A stretch of 64,000 nucleotides of DNA, taken from contig JAQVBQ010000006.1 of NCBI GenBank assembly GCA_028690215.1, positions 1 to 64,000 of the forward strand, given 5' to 3'. Below are positions 43,918 to 52,573 of the stretch, piece by piece. Position 1 is the first letter of the stretch. Each line of letters opens with the position of its first letter. This DNA comes from Bacteroidales bacterium. Lineage in GTDB: Bacteria > Bacteroidota > Bacteroidia > Bacteroidales > UBA932. Position numbers and translations under genes: made by a program. The notes below the pieces were generated by a model. The model was not told the origin of the DNA, searched no databases, and saw nothing but the letters and a program-made list of their open reading frames with translations.

Positions 43918-45010
43918 GTCTATTGTCTTTGAAGATCAAATATTTGCGAATCAAAAAGTTGAGTGCAAGCCCAATTGCGGTTGCAATGGTCTTTGAGTAA
44001 ACGGGAGCGAGTCCCATGTTGATAAGACCTTTGGTGGAACCAAGATCAATTGCAGCAATTACAGTTATTGAAAGGAAATAGATAATATACTCGCTCAACC
44101 CTTTCCAACGGGCATTCTTGTTAAAGAGAAAGTTGATACACAAGACATAATTAAGAACAGATGCAGAGTAAAAGGCTATAACAGTCGAGACTCCGATACC
44201 CATTGTCTTGATAAGCAGCAGAAAGAGTAACAGATTAAAGAGTGCAGAGACACCTCCTATTATCAGATAAATCAGAAATTGAAGGGAGATTCTCTGATAA
44301 GGTGCATTGTATTTGAAAATACAGTAAAGAGCGCGAACCCCATCCTTCCAGCCAATCTTTTTCCCCTCTTCATATGTCCTGCCATAGTATGAGATACCGA
44401 CCTCATAAATCCTGACTTTTGGGATTCTGGAGATTTTTCCTGTGACCTCAGGTTCAAAACCAAATCTCTTCTCTTTGAGCTTAAGAGACTGTAGCATTTT
44501 TGTATCAAACAGCTTGTAGCATGTCTCCATATCTGTCAGGTTGAGGTTGGTGAACATATTTGATACCGAAGTGAGGAACCTGTTACCTATTGTATGCCAG
44601 AAAAAGAGTATCCTGTGAGGGTTGCCGCCCATGAACCGGGAGCCGTAAACAACGTCTGCAAAACCTTTCATTACAGGTTTGAGAAGATCGTTATACTCCT
44701 GCGGGTCATATTCCAGATCCGCATCCTGAATTACGGTGTACTCACCTGTAGCCATTGAAATGCCGGTATGCAGTGCAGCTCCCTTTCCCATATTGATTTC
44801 GTGCCGGTGGTAGCGGATATCCATATCAGGATTTGCATTCATATATCTAAAAACAGCACTTTCTGTATCATCTGTTGAGCAATCATTGATAATAATTATC
44901 TCCTTGCTGATTCCGCCGTCAAGAATAACCTCCCTTATCTTGTCCAGAATAAGGTGTATTGTTGAACCCTCGTTGTATGCAGGGATAATTATTGATAGCT
45001 TTTTTATCAT
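43910..45010 (-). CDS. GT2 glycosyltransferase fused to GtrA domain
   Basis: A 366-residue protein. Residues 1 to about 225 are a family-2 glycosyltransferase of the dolichol-phosphate-mannose-synthase type (SIIIPAYNEGSTIHLILD, QDADLEYDP, YGSRFMGG). Residues about 240-360 are a four-helix GtrA domain (ISLQFLIYLIIGGVSALFNLLLF). The fusion would make and move a polyprenyl-phosphate sugar in one chain. The start overlaps the TMTC-like gene by 4 bases, so the pair is translationally coupled. Confidence 0.92.
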   Translation of the reverse strand: MIKKLSIIIPAYNEGSTIHLILDKIREVILDGGISKEIIIINDCSTDDTESAVFRYMNANPDMDIRYHRHEINMGKGAALHTGISMATGEYTVIQDADLEYDPQEYNDLLKPVMKGFADVVYGSRFMGGNPHRILFFWHTIGNRFLTSVSNMFTNLNLTDMETCYKLFDTKMLQSLKLKEKRFGFEPEVTGKISRIPKVRIYEVGISYYGRTYEEGKKIGWKDGVRALYCIFKYNAPYQRISLQFLIYLIIGGVSALFNLLLFLLLIKTMGIGVSTVIAFYSASVLNYVLCINFLFNKNARWKGLSEYIIYFLSITVIAAIDLGSTKGLINMGLAPVYSKTIATAIGLALNFLIRKYLIFKDNRQN

Positions 45011-46776
45011 CTCTTTTCCGGTTTCTTGCTGTTTAATATTTGATTATATATTATGGTGATTGGATCACTCGGATAGCTATTTGATATAATTGCAACCTCT
45101 TCCCTAAGTCTCTGCCAATCTTCAAGTTTCAGGTAAACCTGTAGTAGGTCAACCCTTGCACTATAGTAATCCGGAACATACTCAATTGCCTTTAGCAGGG
45201 CGGTTTCAGCTTCACTGTACCTCTCTGCGTTTAACAGGAAGTGACCGTAATAATACCAGGCAACATGCTCAAAGTTTGCGCAATCAATAGCTTTTTTGTA
45301 ATACATCTCTGCCTCTTTTGGGGAACCGGCTGCTCCTTTAAGTATGCCCAGGTTAATGTAAATGAAGGAGTATGTAGGGTTAAGGGAGGCTGCTTTAAGG
45401 AACTTAATCTCTGCTTTTTCAAACTCTGAAACTTGCATCAAAGCTACTCCGTAGTTCATCCACCCTCGCGCATTTTTAGGACTTTTTTCTGTCACATCTG
45501 ACCAAAGGGTCAGATCGTTGTGCCAGACCTTATTCCTCTGGTAAACGCCAAAAGCATTGCCTCCGAGAAAGAGGAGAATAATTACGGTTAAAGTGTTTTT
45601 GCCGTTTTTACTTGTATAGGCATTGGGGAAATACTTGTCTATATAATATTTTGCCCCAAATATCACAGAGATTCCAAGACCCAGATATGGTATGTAACAC
45701 CGGTGGTCGTTCAGCACTTCGGCATAAGCCATAATTGATGATGTCGGCAGCAGAGAGATAAGAAACCAGAGTAATCCGAATGAGATAACTCTTGTTTTCT
45801 TGCTCTTGGAAGTTTTTAAAGCAAGGTAAATGACCCCCGCCAACAAAATTATTCCGGTGATTGCTCTGTAGTCTGTTATGGATTCAAATACTTTCCAATC
45901 AGTGTCTGCCGAGAGGTTGTAAGGGATAAGGTAGGTGACAAGATAGTGACAAATCACCAGTGGCTGTGTAATCAGATATTTATAGTTGCTGATATTGTCC
46001 CCGCCTGTTGTCCATGTGTCAGGTATCATAATCTTGTAGAATATGTAGTACCCGATTGTCAGTAAGATTGCAGGCAATGTCTTTACCAGAGATCTCTTAA
46101 GTTTCTTTAACTCTTCACTCTTGTAAAAGCGAAGCATATCCATATTTTCCTCAAAGATTAAAAGATAGAGCAGTAGCAATGGCGCAAATACAAAGGTCAT
46201 CTCTTTTGCAAAGAAGCCTATAAGTGGAAAGATAAGGTAAAGGTGATATTTTTTCCATCTCCCTCCGGCTAAATATGCTACAAGACCGGCTAGGACAAAC
46301 AGGGCAGAGTCGATCTCCGCTCTCTGGAATATGTAGTTTACCGTCTCGGCGTTTGCGCAAAGCAGTCCAAAGGAGGTTGCGACAAGCAGTGCCCAGTACT
46401 CTTTTCTCCCCTGGAACCCGCTCTTCTCAAGTATTATTTTTGTCAGGAAGTAGAGAAGAATACAAACAAGTATATGTGTTATGAAGATGTGTATGTGGAA
46501 AACCCGAGTCCCTCCATCCCCGGAGAGTTTCAGATCGATGGCATTTTCAATGGTAAGATATGGCCGGTATGACTGATTGGTAGGTAAAGTGCTTATTGTC
46601 TTTCCGTCAACGATAAACTTATAGATGTCTATATCCCGTAATGCCGGATTATTTTCAATTGTGTGATCATCGTCAAAGTGAAAGCTGTTATCGAAATGGT
46701 TTGAATACGCAAGAAGAATTGCCAGAAAGGTAGCGAAGGCGAGAGTTCGTATATTGCCTGTTTTCTTTTGTTTCAT
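45007..46776 (-). CDS. TMTC-like GT-C membrane protein with TPR tail
   Basis: A 589-residue protein with about ten membrane helices and a C-terminal TPR region (about 440-560: GWMNYGVALMQVSEFEKAEIKFLKAA and two or three more units). The first loop carries the acidic motif FHFDDDHTIENNP, like the FDD-type catalytic motif of eukaryotic TMTC O-mannosyltransferases and other GT-C enzymes. Together with the coupled GT2-GtrA gene it suggests polyprenyl-sugar synthesis followed by transfer to a protein or glycan. Confidence 0.82.
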   Translation of the reverse strand: MKQKKTGNIRTLAFATFLAILLAYSNHFDNSFHFDDDHTIENNPALRDIDIYKFIVDGKTISTLPTNQSYRPYLTIENAIDLKLSGDGGTRVFHIHIFITHILVCILLYFLTKIILEKSGFQGRKEYWALLVATSFGLLCANAETVNYIFQRAEIDSALFVLAGLVAYLAGGRWKKYHLYLIFPLIGFFAKEMTFVFAPLLLLYLLIFEENMDMLRFYKSEELKKLKRSLVKTLPAILLTIGYYIFYKIMIPDTWTTGGDNISNYKYLITQPLVICHYLVTYLIPYNLSADTDWKVFESITDYRAITGIILLAGVIYLALKTSKSKKTRVISFGLLWFLISLLPTSSIMAYAEVLNDHRCYIPYLGLGISVIFGAKYYIDKYFPNAYTSKNGKNTLTVIILLFLGGNAFGVYQRNKVWHNDLTLWSDVTEKSPKNARGWMNYGVALMQVSEFEKAEIKFLKAASLNPTYSFIYINLGILKGAAGSPKEAEMYYKKAIDCANFEHVAWYYYGHFLLNAERYSEAETALLKAIEYVPDYYSARVDLLQVYLKLEDWQRLREEVAIISNSYPSDPITIIYNQILNSKKPEKR

Positions 46777-46866
46777 AAAAACTATAAAGTTTAACTATAC
46801 GAAATATAGCATTAATATGTTACACTAATTTATTTTATTGCCATTTTTGTAGAAACAACAATCCTT

Positions 46867-47601
46867 ATGAAGAACAACTATATTGTAATTATTCTTTTCA
46901 TTTCCCTGCAACTCTCCTGTCTCAACTCTTCTGCTCAATTCAAAGATACAGATACAAGTGCAATTTGGCAAATTGCTTATAATGAAACTTTCAGGGATAA
47001 TCTTAATTATAATAAAAGATACTCTGACCAAATTGCGGTAATTAAAGAGAAAAGCGATTCTGTTTCATCTAAAGAGGTTGATGTGCTTTTTGTAGGAAGC
47101 TCTTCATTCCGAGGGTGGAGAAGCGTGTATCAGGATATGGCTCCGCTGAATGTCGTGAATAATGGTTTCGGAGGAGCAACCATAAGGGATATTCTCTATC
47201 ATTATGATATTATCGTGAAGCCCTTTAATTTCAAAAAGGTGGTGCTTTATGTGGAAAATGATGTCTCTCCAAGCCAGACAATAAAACCGTATGTTATTTT
47301 TGACCTCTTCAGAGCCTTTGCATCCAAGATTGCCACAGACTACCCTGAAACCACACTTTACATAGTCTCTCTAAAACCATCTGTGAAAAGAGCTGACATG
47401 CTCGAGAGGCAGACAGCCCTGAACAATATGTTGAAGGACTATGCAGACAATATGCCTAAGGTTGAATATATCGATGTTGTGTCAAAGATGATGACTCCGC
47501 AAGGTGTCGACCCGACTCTTTTTATCGGGGACAAACTGCATATGAATGCAAAGGGATATCAGCTCTGGACAGAAATAATAAAGCCGTATCTTGTTAAATA
47601 G
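46867..47601 (+). CDS. Secreted SGNH/GDSL hydrolase
   Basis: A 244-residue protein with a signal peptide (about 1-23, ending SSAQ). SGNH blocks are seen: FVGSSSFRGW (block I Ser), NNGFGGATIRD (Gly block) and DKLHMNAKGYQLW (Asp-His block V). It is probably a periplasmic or surface esterase acting on acylated glycans or lipids. It is divergent from the TMTC-like gene, with 90 bases between. Confidence 0.87.
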   Translation: MKNNYIVIILFISLQLSCLNSSAQFKDTDTSAIWQIAYNETFRDNLNYNKRYSDQIAVIKEKSDSVSSKEVDVLFVGSSSFRGWRSVYQDMAPLNVVNNGFGGATIRDILYHYDIIVKPFNFKKVVLYVENDVSPSQTIKPYVIFDLFRAFASKIATDYPETTLYIVSLKPSVKRADMLERQTALNNMLKDYADNMPKVEYIDVVSKMMTPQGVDPTLFIGDKLHMNAKGYQLWTEIIKPYLVK

Positions 47602-47651
47602 TATTTGCTTATTGTTTATATTTACACTTGTAAATCTTAAAACCAAAAGCA

Positions 47652-47834
47652 ATGAAAGAGGATATCCAAAAATCCGCACCCTGCGGAGCAATCTACGGGC
47701 TTGGCCTGATAGGCGCAGCTATTTACTTTATCGCTCAAGCAACATCGTTTTGGGCCGGAGTCCTTGGTTTCCTTAAAGCAATAATCTGGCCGGCTATAAT
47801 GGCGTATGAGCTGTTCAAGCACATGGCTGTATGA
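47652..47834 (+). CDS. Small conserved membrane protein
   Basis: A 60-residue protein with two hydrophobic stretches: GLGLIGAAIYFIAQATSFW and GVLGFLKAIIWPAIMAYELF. The same short pattern occurs in small hypothetical proteins across Gram-negative bacteria, which supports it as a real gene. Function unknown. It lies 50 bases after the SGNH hydrolase gene. Confidence 0.7.
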   Translation: MKEDIQKSAPCGAIYGLGLIGAAIYFIAQATSFWAGVLGFLKAIIWPAIMAYELFKHMAV

Positions 47835-47839
47835 TAACC

Positions 47840-47872
47840 AAAAATAAAAAGGCTGCCTCCAATGAAGCAGCC
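47840..47872 (-). terminator. Intrinsic terminator for the minus-strand sigma/anti-sigma/lipoprotein operon
   Basis: GGCTGC / GCAGCC stem (47851-47856, 47867-47872); the minus-strand reading continues into a T-rich tract (47840-47850). Confidence 0.8.
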
Positions 47873-47893
47873 CGATATGCTATATGTCACAAA

Positions 47894-48565
47894 TTATGAC
47901 ATCTTGCCCACGCAAACACCATCTTTGTTGTCCGCTTTAAAAGCAACCCAAACGGTGTTTTTCTCACCAGCTACAAGGGCCTTTATCTGAACAACTATCA
48001 GGTATGAGACTTGTGTATCCTTGCCGTTGATTGAGATCTTGGCTCCTTTTTTCACACCTGTAGACATCGCTCCAATCTTGTCAGGGTAGGTGAGGGTGAT
48101 TGTACTCTTTGCATCTGTGCTCTTCCAACTGAATACAACCTTTCCGTCATTCTCCTGGCTAAGTTTATATGTACCGGCATCAGTTCCTTCTGTTTTGCTG
48201 TTACCATTCCATACAAAACGAGTCTTAGAGTCGCCCTTTAGTGAAGTGTATATATCATCGATTGCAGAGACTGTGAGTTTGCCTGTTTTCCCGGCTTTAT
48301 CAGTAACTGTAATTATTGCATTTCCTTTCTTAAGTGCATTTAGTGTTATCTCGCTTTGAGATATTGCAGCAGTTAACACTGTTGCGTCTGATGTGGCCAC
48401 GGTATAGGGCGCTTCACCTCCGGAAACGGTTACTTTATCGCTAACGCCGACAACAATCTCGACATTTTTGCTGCTGAACTTTATGTCAGCATTGTCCTTT
48501 GTACAGCTTGTAAAAAGTGGGGCAGCAATAGCTGCAATAAGAATGAAATTTTTAAAATTTCTCAT
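47894..48565 (-). CDS. Lipoprotein with Ig-like (Big) domain
   Basis: A 223-residue lipoprotein with lipobox Cys21 (APLFTSCTKDN). Residues about 25-105 form a bacterial Ig-like/cadherin-like repeat (VEIVVGVSDKVTVSGGEAPYTVATSD... NAIITVTDKAGKTGKLTV). The C-terminal part is a second beta domain with no clear family. It lies 41 bases after the anti-sigma gene on the same strand, so it is probably part of the same ECF operon and a candidate for the regulated surface component. Confidence 0.78.
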   Translation of the reverse strand: MRNFKNFILIAAIAAPLFTSCTKDNADIKFSSKNVEIVVGVSDKVTVSGGEAPYTVATSDATVLTAAISQSEITLNALKKGNAIITVTDKAGKTGKLTVSAIDDIYTSLKGDSKTRFVWNGNSKTEGTDAGTYKLSQENDGKVVFSWKSTDAKSTITLTYPDKIGAMSTGVKKGAKISINGKDTQVSYLIVVQIKALVAGEKNTVWVAFKADNKDGVCVGKMS

Positions 48566-48606
48566 GATAAATAGATGTTAGTTAATTAAATGTTAATATT
48601 AAATGA

Positions 48607-49788
48607 TTAAAAGTCAAATCTTAATCCTGTATTTACAGTCGGAATGGTTCTATGTGCAGTTCTGACACTCAGAGGTTGGTCGTTGTCGAAATAGTGTGAG
48701 ATATGTGGTTCTACATATAGGCACAAACTTTTATGAATGTGGCAAGAGATTCCTGCCGAGGCACTTACTGAATACTGCAACCCTTTTATTCTTGAAATTG
48801 TTGATACGTTTCCATCTGCATGGCTCTCATCAGTTTTGGTCAATTTTGCCTGCAGACCCTTCTCCGCCATAACCCCGGCACTTGCATACAGCTCAATACG
48901 AGGCGAGATCTCCAAGACAGATACTTTCACGTCAAGTGGGATGCCTAAGTATTGTAATCGTAGTGTATTGAGTGATTGGCTTTCCGCGGTCTTGAATGTT
49001 GTTGTCAGGCTGCTGTATACCAATCCTGTTTCCAGGCTTATTCTTTCGTTTAATTGTTTGCTTATCTTCAATCCAAAAGAGAGAATTCCTGAATATCTAT
49101 TTTTGTCTTCACCTTTCTGGCTGCCGGCAGAGCCACTCATCAGTCCATTAATACTCCTTCCTGATTGTTCACTTGTACTACCTGTCAGTGTCGAGATAGT
49201 CCATTTTTTATTCTTGCTTGGTGAATTTTTAGGTTCGGGTTCTTCATTGAAGGAATTGTCAAGTTCTGTATTCTCCTTTGTTTTATATGATTCAATGTAG
49301 AGTGTTTTCTTACTGTCTTTTATATCAGATGCTTTTTCCGGATCGTAGGCTGTTATTTCTGAATTTGCGGAAGGTACTTCTGAATAATCAATTGTTTTTT
49401 CTGAGTCAATGGTATCCTTAATCGCAGATGGAATTACCGTTAAATCAGACCTTATATCGAGCGTGTTTTTTTCAGGATTTGATGTTGCATTTATTACTGT
49501 CGACACATGAGTCGTGCTTTTATCGAAAAGATTTGCAAATATTACCGGTGAAATCTCTTTTTGCCGGCGGGTATCAATAATAGTAACAGTAATCATCAAT
49601 AGTAATACAGCTGCAACTCCTGTAAGTGACCATATGAGCTGCCGTCTCTTCCGCTCTCGGGCAAGGCGCATACTGATATTCTCCCAGCACTTGTCGCTTA
49701 CCGGAATATTGACATTTTCGAGGCTCTCCCGGATATATTCACAAATAACCTCTATGTCGGGAAGATTTTTGTCATCCTTGTCTTGCAT
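48607..49788 (-). CDS. Anti-sigma-like protein with C-terminal outer-membrane beta-barrel
   Basis: A 393-residue protein. Residues 1-57 are cytosolic and helical, followed by one membrane helix (about 56-74: LIWSLTGVAAVLLLMITVTI). A Ser/Glu/Lys-rich periplasmic linker (about 85-225) leads to a PorT-like barrel at about 230-393 (GILSFGLKISKQLNERISLETGLVYSS... TVNTGLRFDF) with a C-terminal Phe. The gene overlaps the ECF sigma gene by 17 bases, the usual place for an anti-sigma factor. It would span both membranes. Confidence 0.82.
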   Translation of the reverse strand: MQDKDDKNLPDIEVICEYIRESLENVNIPVSDKCWENISMRLARERKRRQLIWSLTGVAAVLLLMITVTIIDTRRQKEISPVIFANLFDKSTTHVSTVINATSNPEKNTLDIRSDLTVIPSAIKDTIDSEKTIDYSEVPSANSEITAYDPEKASDIKDSKKTLYIESYKTKENTELDNSFNEEPEPKNSPSKNKKWTISTLTGSTSEQSGRSINGLMSGSAGSQKGEDKNRYSGILSFGLKISKQLNERISLETGLVYSSLTTTFKTAESQSLNTLRLQYLGIPLDVKVSVLEISPRIELYASAGVMAEKGLQAKLTKTDESHADGNVSTISRIKGLQYSVSASAGISCHIHKSLCLYVEPHISHYFDNDQPLSVRTAHRTIPTVNTGLRFDF

Positions 49789-50383
49789 ATTCTTTCCCGA
49801 TTAATGATTGAACATTTTTCTGAAGAAGCCTTTTAGCCCTCAAAAGCTGAGACTGGGAGGTGCTCTCCTTTATGCGGAGCATTTCTGCTATTTCCGTATG
49901 CGAGTATCCCTCAATTGCATACAAATTAAAAACTGTCCTGTAACCTACAGGCAACTCCTCTATACATGCCAGCAAGTCGTCTGTATTAAGTTTGCTAAGT
50001 GCTGAAATATTGAAATCATCCTCAAGGTTAAGACACTCATCAACAGGAACAGAAAATTTCATACAGCTGTTTTTTCGGAGATATTCGAGAGATGTGTTTA
50101 CAAATATTCTCCTTATCCATCCGGCAAAAGCCCCTTCGCCCTTGTATGTGGCGATCTTGTCGAAAACCTTGATAAATCCGTCCTGAAGGATATCCTGCGC
50201 AATTTCTGTATCGCATGCGTAACGCTTACATATTCCAAGCATTTTTGATGCATACATTGAGTAGAGTAAGCGTTGTGCCCTAGGATCTCTTTTCCTGCAG
50301 CCTGCAATTATATCACACTCATCTGCAAAACGACTGCAGTCAATTATCTTCTCTCCCACAACTTGCGTCAATGACATTTCCAT
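49772..50383 (-). CDS. ECF-type RNA polymerase sigma factor
   Basis: A 203-residue sigma-70 family protein with sigma2 (DPRAQRLLYSMYASKMLGICKRY, DILQDGFIKVFDKI) and sigma4 (LPVGYRTVFNLYAIEGYSHTEIAEML). The open frame continues upstream, but that part is not sigma-like; I start at ATG 50383 (MEMSLTQ), with 50377 as an alternative. It overlaps the anti-sigma/barrel gene. A GTTTTTTGAC...TGCGTC motif 30 bases upstream resembles self-regulated ECF promoters of Bacteroidota. Confidence 0.9.
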   Translation of the reverse strand: MEMSLTQVVGEKIIDCSRFADECDIIAGCRKRDPRAQRLLYSMYASKMLGICKRYACDTEIAQDILQDGFIKVFDKIATYKGEGAFAGWIRRIFVNTSLEYLRKNSCMKFSVPVDECLNLEDDFNISALSKLNTDDLLACIEELPVGYRTVFNLYAIEGYSHTEIAEMLRIKESTSQSQLLRAKRLLQKNVQSLIGKEYARQG

Positions 50384-50413
50384 AAGTAGAATACTATACG
50401 ATGCTAAATAGAT

Positions 50414-50437
50414 GGACGCAACAGTCAAAAAACTGCA
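50414..50437 (-). promoter_or_regulatory. Probable autoregulated ECF promoter
   Basis: On the minus strand, GTTTTTTGAC, a short spacer and TGCGTCC, 30 bases before the sigma start. No TAnnTTTG box is seen, so the housekeeping sigma is not the obvious driver. The resemblance to ECF target promoters is from general knowledge and is not proven here. Confidence 0.45.
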
Positions 50438-50515
50438 TGAGAGGAGAGACTTGTTACTTGTGTTGGTCGTAACAAGCAGACATATAGAATATTGTGGCAG
50501 GGGTGAATTAAATAT

Positions 50516-50570
50516 AAAATGATGTGATTCCAAAAGTTTTTTCGTCAAACTCTTGGGGTCACATCATTTT
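50516..50570 (-). terminator. Long stem-loop after the VOC gene
   Basis: AAAATGATGTGA (50516-50527) pairs with TCACATCATTTT (50559-50570), with further partial pairing inside. It lies just downstream of the minus-strand VOC gene and probably ends it. Confidence 0.65.
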
Positions 50571-50588
50571 TGGTCATTCTCTTTATAA

Positions 50589-51077
50589 TCAGATTCCAAG
50601 AATATGCTTTATCGCATCAACAGGGGTAAAGGTTCTTTTTGATGTTGCTTCGAGATTGCGTTTCTCCTCTTCGAAAATACGACGGAGAAAAATCGGGAAT
50701 GCTTCTCCGACTTCTATCAGGTGGCCATCATTGTCGTAAAATCGGATTGTCCGCTGTCCCCATATTTCGGTGTTTATTTCATGCAGGAATCTTACATTAT
50801 TGCTTTTTAGCTTTTGAAAGACTTTGTCAATCTCCTCGGTCTCGAAGCATAATTCGAAGCGGCCCGGAAGGGTTGAATCGGAGATTTTGTTCTTTCCCAA
50901 GGTGCGGGGAATAATATTCTGATCCATTATTTGCCATAAGGCGAAGCCCTCCTTGAAAGTAAAATTCTGGTCGCCGTTGTTCATCACGACTGTCATTTCC
51001 AGAATGTCAACATAGAAATCGCGTGCCTTAAGTGCGTCCTTAACAAAAAGCACGGGGGTGCAGTTTTTTAAATCCAT
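50589..51077 (-). CDS. VOC-family (glyoxalase-like) protein
   Basis: A 162-residue vicinal-oxygen-chelate protein with paired beta-alpha-beta modules: CTPVLFVKDALKARDFYVDILEM and RFELCFETEEIDKVFQKLKS, ending in RTIRFYDNDGHLIEVGE, the typical metal-Glu block. The substrate is unknown. It has a good -7 box and a hairpin terminator, so it is a single-gene unit. Confidence 0.87.
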   Translation of the reverse strand: MDLKNCTPVLFVKDALKARDFYVDILEMTVVMNNGDQNFTFKEGFALWQIMDQNIIPRTLGKNKISDSTLPGRFELCFETEEIDKVFQKLKSNNVRFLHEINTEIWGQRTIRFYDNDGHLIEVGEAFPIFLRRIFEEEKRNLEATSKRTFTPVDAIKHILGI

Positions 51078-51100
51078 TTTATCTTGATTGTTTTGTTGTA

Positions 51101-51108
51101 CAAATATA
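51101..51108 (-). promoter_or_regulatory. -7 box for VOC gene
   Basis: TATATTTG on the minus strand, an exact TAnnTTTG match 23 bases before the start. Confidence 0.55.
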
Positions 51109-51149
51109 ATAATATGATTATAAGTCTTAAAGACGATTTTTCTTAAATA

Positions 51150-51465
51150 GCCTCTTAGCCGTTTTGTTTACTACTGAGTTATGCAGGGCAGGGAAGTCCA
51201 TCCTCAGTCGCATTACAGCTATAAGCTTTAAAGACTCTGGTTTTTCTTAACGCCGTTTCTTGCGGGTTTTCAGGATGCTGCGGAACGCCTCCTTTCGGTC
51301 GTTGAACGGTCCTCGCATTTTTCCTGAAAACCACGCTGCTAAACCGGCTAAAAAACCAAGGTCTTTTTCAGCTTTATATCTGTAATCACTCCTTTCCCAT
51401 GCTACCTCCGGCTGAAATGCCCTGATTCGGTATATCTACATTAATTTTTAAGCGGCTGAAGAGGC
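51150..51465. repeat. Palindromic repeat, copy B (short unit with hairpin inside)
   Basis: The ends are imperfect inverted repeats (GCCTCTTAGCCG and CGGCTGAAGAGGC). Inside, the core of the short unit is split by a hairpin of about 175 bp (51212-51386) whose ends are ATTACAGCTATA and TATATCTGTAAT. It is nearly the reverse complement of the copy at 56849-57162. Non-coding. The flanks 51109-51149 and 51466-51483 hold nothing recognisable. Confidence 0.85.
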
Positions 51466-51483
51466 AAAGAAAAATTTATGTTA

Positions 51484-51615
51484 GTGGCACTGATTTTTCT
51501 AATTGCATGATTGTGAGGGTGCTGGAAAACAAGTGAGTGACAGAGTGCTTTATGGATAGATAATCAATGTGTTATAAGCGGCACATTTAGTGTTGATTAG
51601 AAAAATCTGTGCCAC
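51484..51615. repeat. 20-bp inverted repeat pair overlapping a gene end
   Basis: GTGGCACTGATTTTTCTAAT at 51484-51503 and ATTAGAAAAATCTGTGCCAC at 51596-51615 are inverted copies with one mismatch. The right arm lies in the last codons of the secreted-protein gene. The 92 bases between hold no gene. It could fold as a transcript end or be the remnant of a small element. Confidence 0.65.
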
Positions 51616-52324
51616 TCATTTTAGCAATCATGAGATTATTGCGATTGGAAAGGAGGGCCTTCTTGTATTCGTTTTTTACCACTTCAAGCCATTTCTTTCC
51701 TTCAAGGTCTGCCGCTCCAAACGCGTTGATGTACTCTTCTCTGGTTGTGCTGATTATTCTGGCATATTTTCCAACTCTTACGATTGTGCTGTCGTTTATC
51801 TCAGAAAGCTCACGGATATTGACGTCGGGAAGGTATACTGTAACCCCATCCTTGAAGAGATAGCACTTTTGTCCCGTTCCGTACATATCCTCATATACCA
51901 TTCCTAAAACAGGGAATTGCCCTCCTGAGGCAAAACGTATATCTTTTATAAGTCTGTCGCTGTCTGACTTGTTGAGCTTGCCGGTAACAATTACGCAGGT
52001 TGAGATGATCCACGAAGCGATCTTTCTTGAATCGGCATCTGCGAGGTAAACCTTGGCAATGATATCGGTGCCGTGTACCTTGTAATGATACAAAGAGACA
52101 TCAATTCCTTCCCACCCTTTGAGAGTATCAGTCTTGCCTATCAACTCCTGCTCCATATATCTGCTCGGGATAATCTGTTTTTCCACCCGGCCGGCAATTA
52201 CCTCCAGGCTATCTGTCATAAATCTGGAAATCAGGATTTCTGTATCTGCTTTCTCTGACACTTTTTGAGCATTTATGTTTCCAAAACTAAAAACAGCAAA
52301 AAATATTAAAATGACTCTTTTCAT
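51587..52324 (-). CDS. Secreted hypothetical protein in repeat-flanked segment
   Basis: A 245-residue product with a signal peptide (MKRVILIFFAVFSFGNINAQ). I start at ATG 52324; an upstream in-frame TTG adds two residues only. The body is mixed alpha/beta with no family that I recognise. Its 3' end overlaps an inverted repeat, and the gene sits between two direct copies of the palindromic repeat (copies B and C), so it may be a movable or dispensable gene. Confidence 0.65.
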   Translation of the reverse strand: MKRVILIFFAVFSFGNINAQKVSEKADTEILISRFMTDSLEVIAGRVEKQIIPSRYMEQELIGKTDTLKGWEGIDVSLYHYKVHGTDIIAKVYLADADSRKIASWIISTCVIVTGKLNKSDSDRLIKDIRFASGGQFPVLGMVYEDMYGTGQKCYLFKDGVTVYLPDVNIRELSEINDSTIVRVGKYARIISTTREEYINAFGAADLEGKKWLEVVKNEYKKALLSNRNNLMIAKMSGTDFSNQH

Positions 52325-52448
52325 CTGCAAAAAAATTTTGATAAAGATATCTCTTTATTTGAAATTATTTCGCAGCTTTCACATAGTTAGACATTTGCTA
52401 CAATAAAGAAAAGTGTAGAATGGGAATAGACCTGTAAACGTCATGTTG
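52325..52448. other. Non-coding spacer
   Basis: AT-rich sequence between the secreted-protein gene and repeat copy C. No clear promoter box or gene seen. Confidence 0.4.
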
Positions 52449-52573
52449 CCTCATAAGCCGCTTTTATACTATGTAGAAATAACGTCTAAGGGCTGTCCAT
52501 CCTCAGTCGCGAGCTCCCTCCGGCTGAATGCCCTGATCCAGCATTTCTACATTAACTTGTAAGCGGCTTCATA
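52449..52573. repeat. Short palindromic unit, copy C
   Basis: About 125 bp with ends CCTCATAAGCCGCTT and AAGCGGCTTCAT and a core containing GTCCATCCTCAGTCGCGAGC, the reverse complement of the core of copy A. It lacks the inner hairpin found in copies B and D, so it is the uninterrupted form. Same orientation as copy B. Confidence 0.85.

Noticed and set aside
50384-50548. Longer N-terminus for the ECF sigma factor
   Set aside because: The extra 55 residues are unlike any sigma region, and the probable promoter lies inside that stretch.
51150-51465. Repeat copy B considered as an insertion sequence
   Set aside because: Too short for a transposase and no open frame inside; only a non-autonomous element remains possible.
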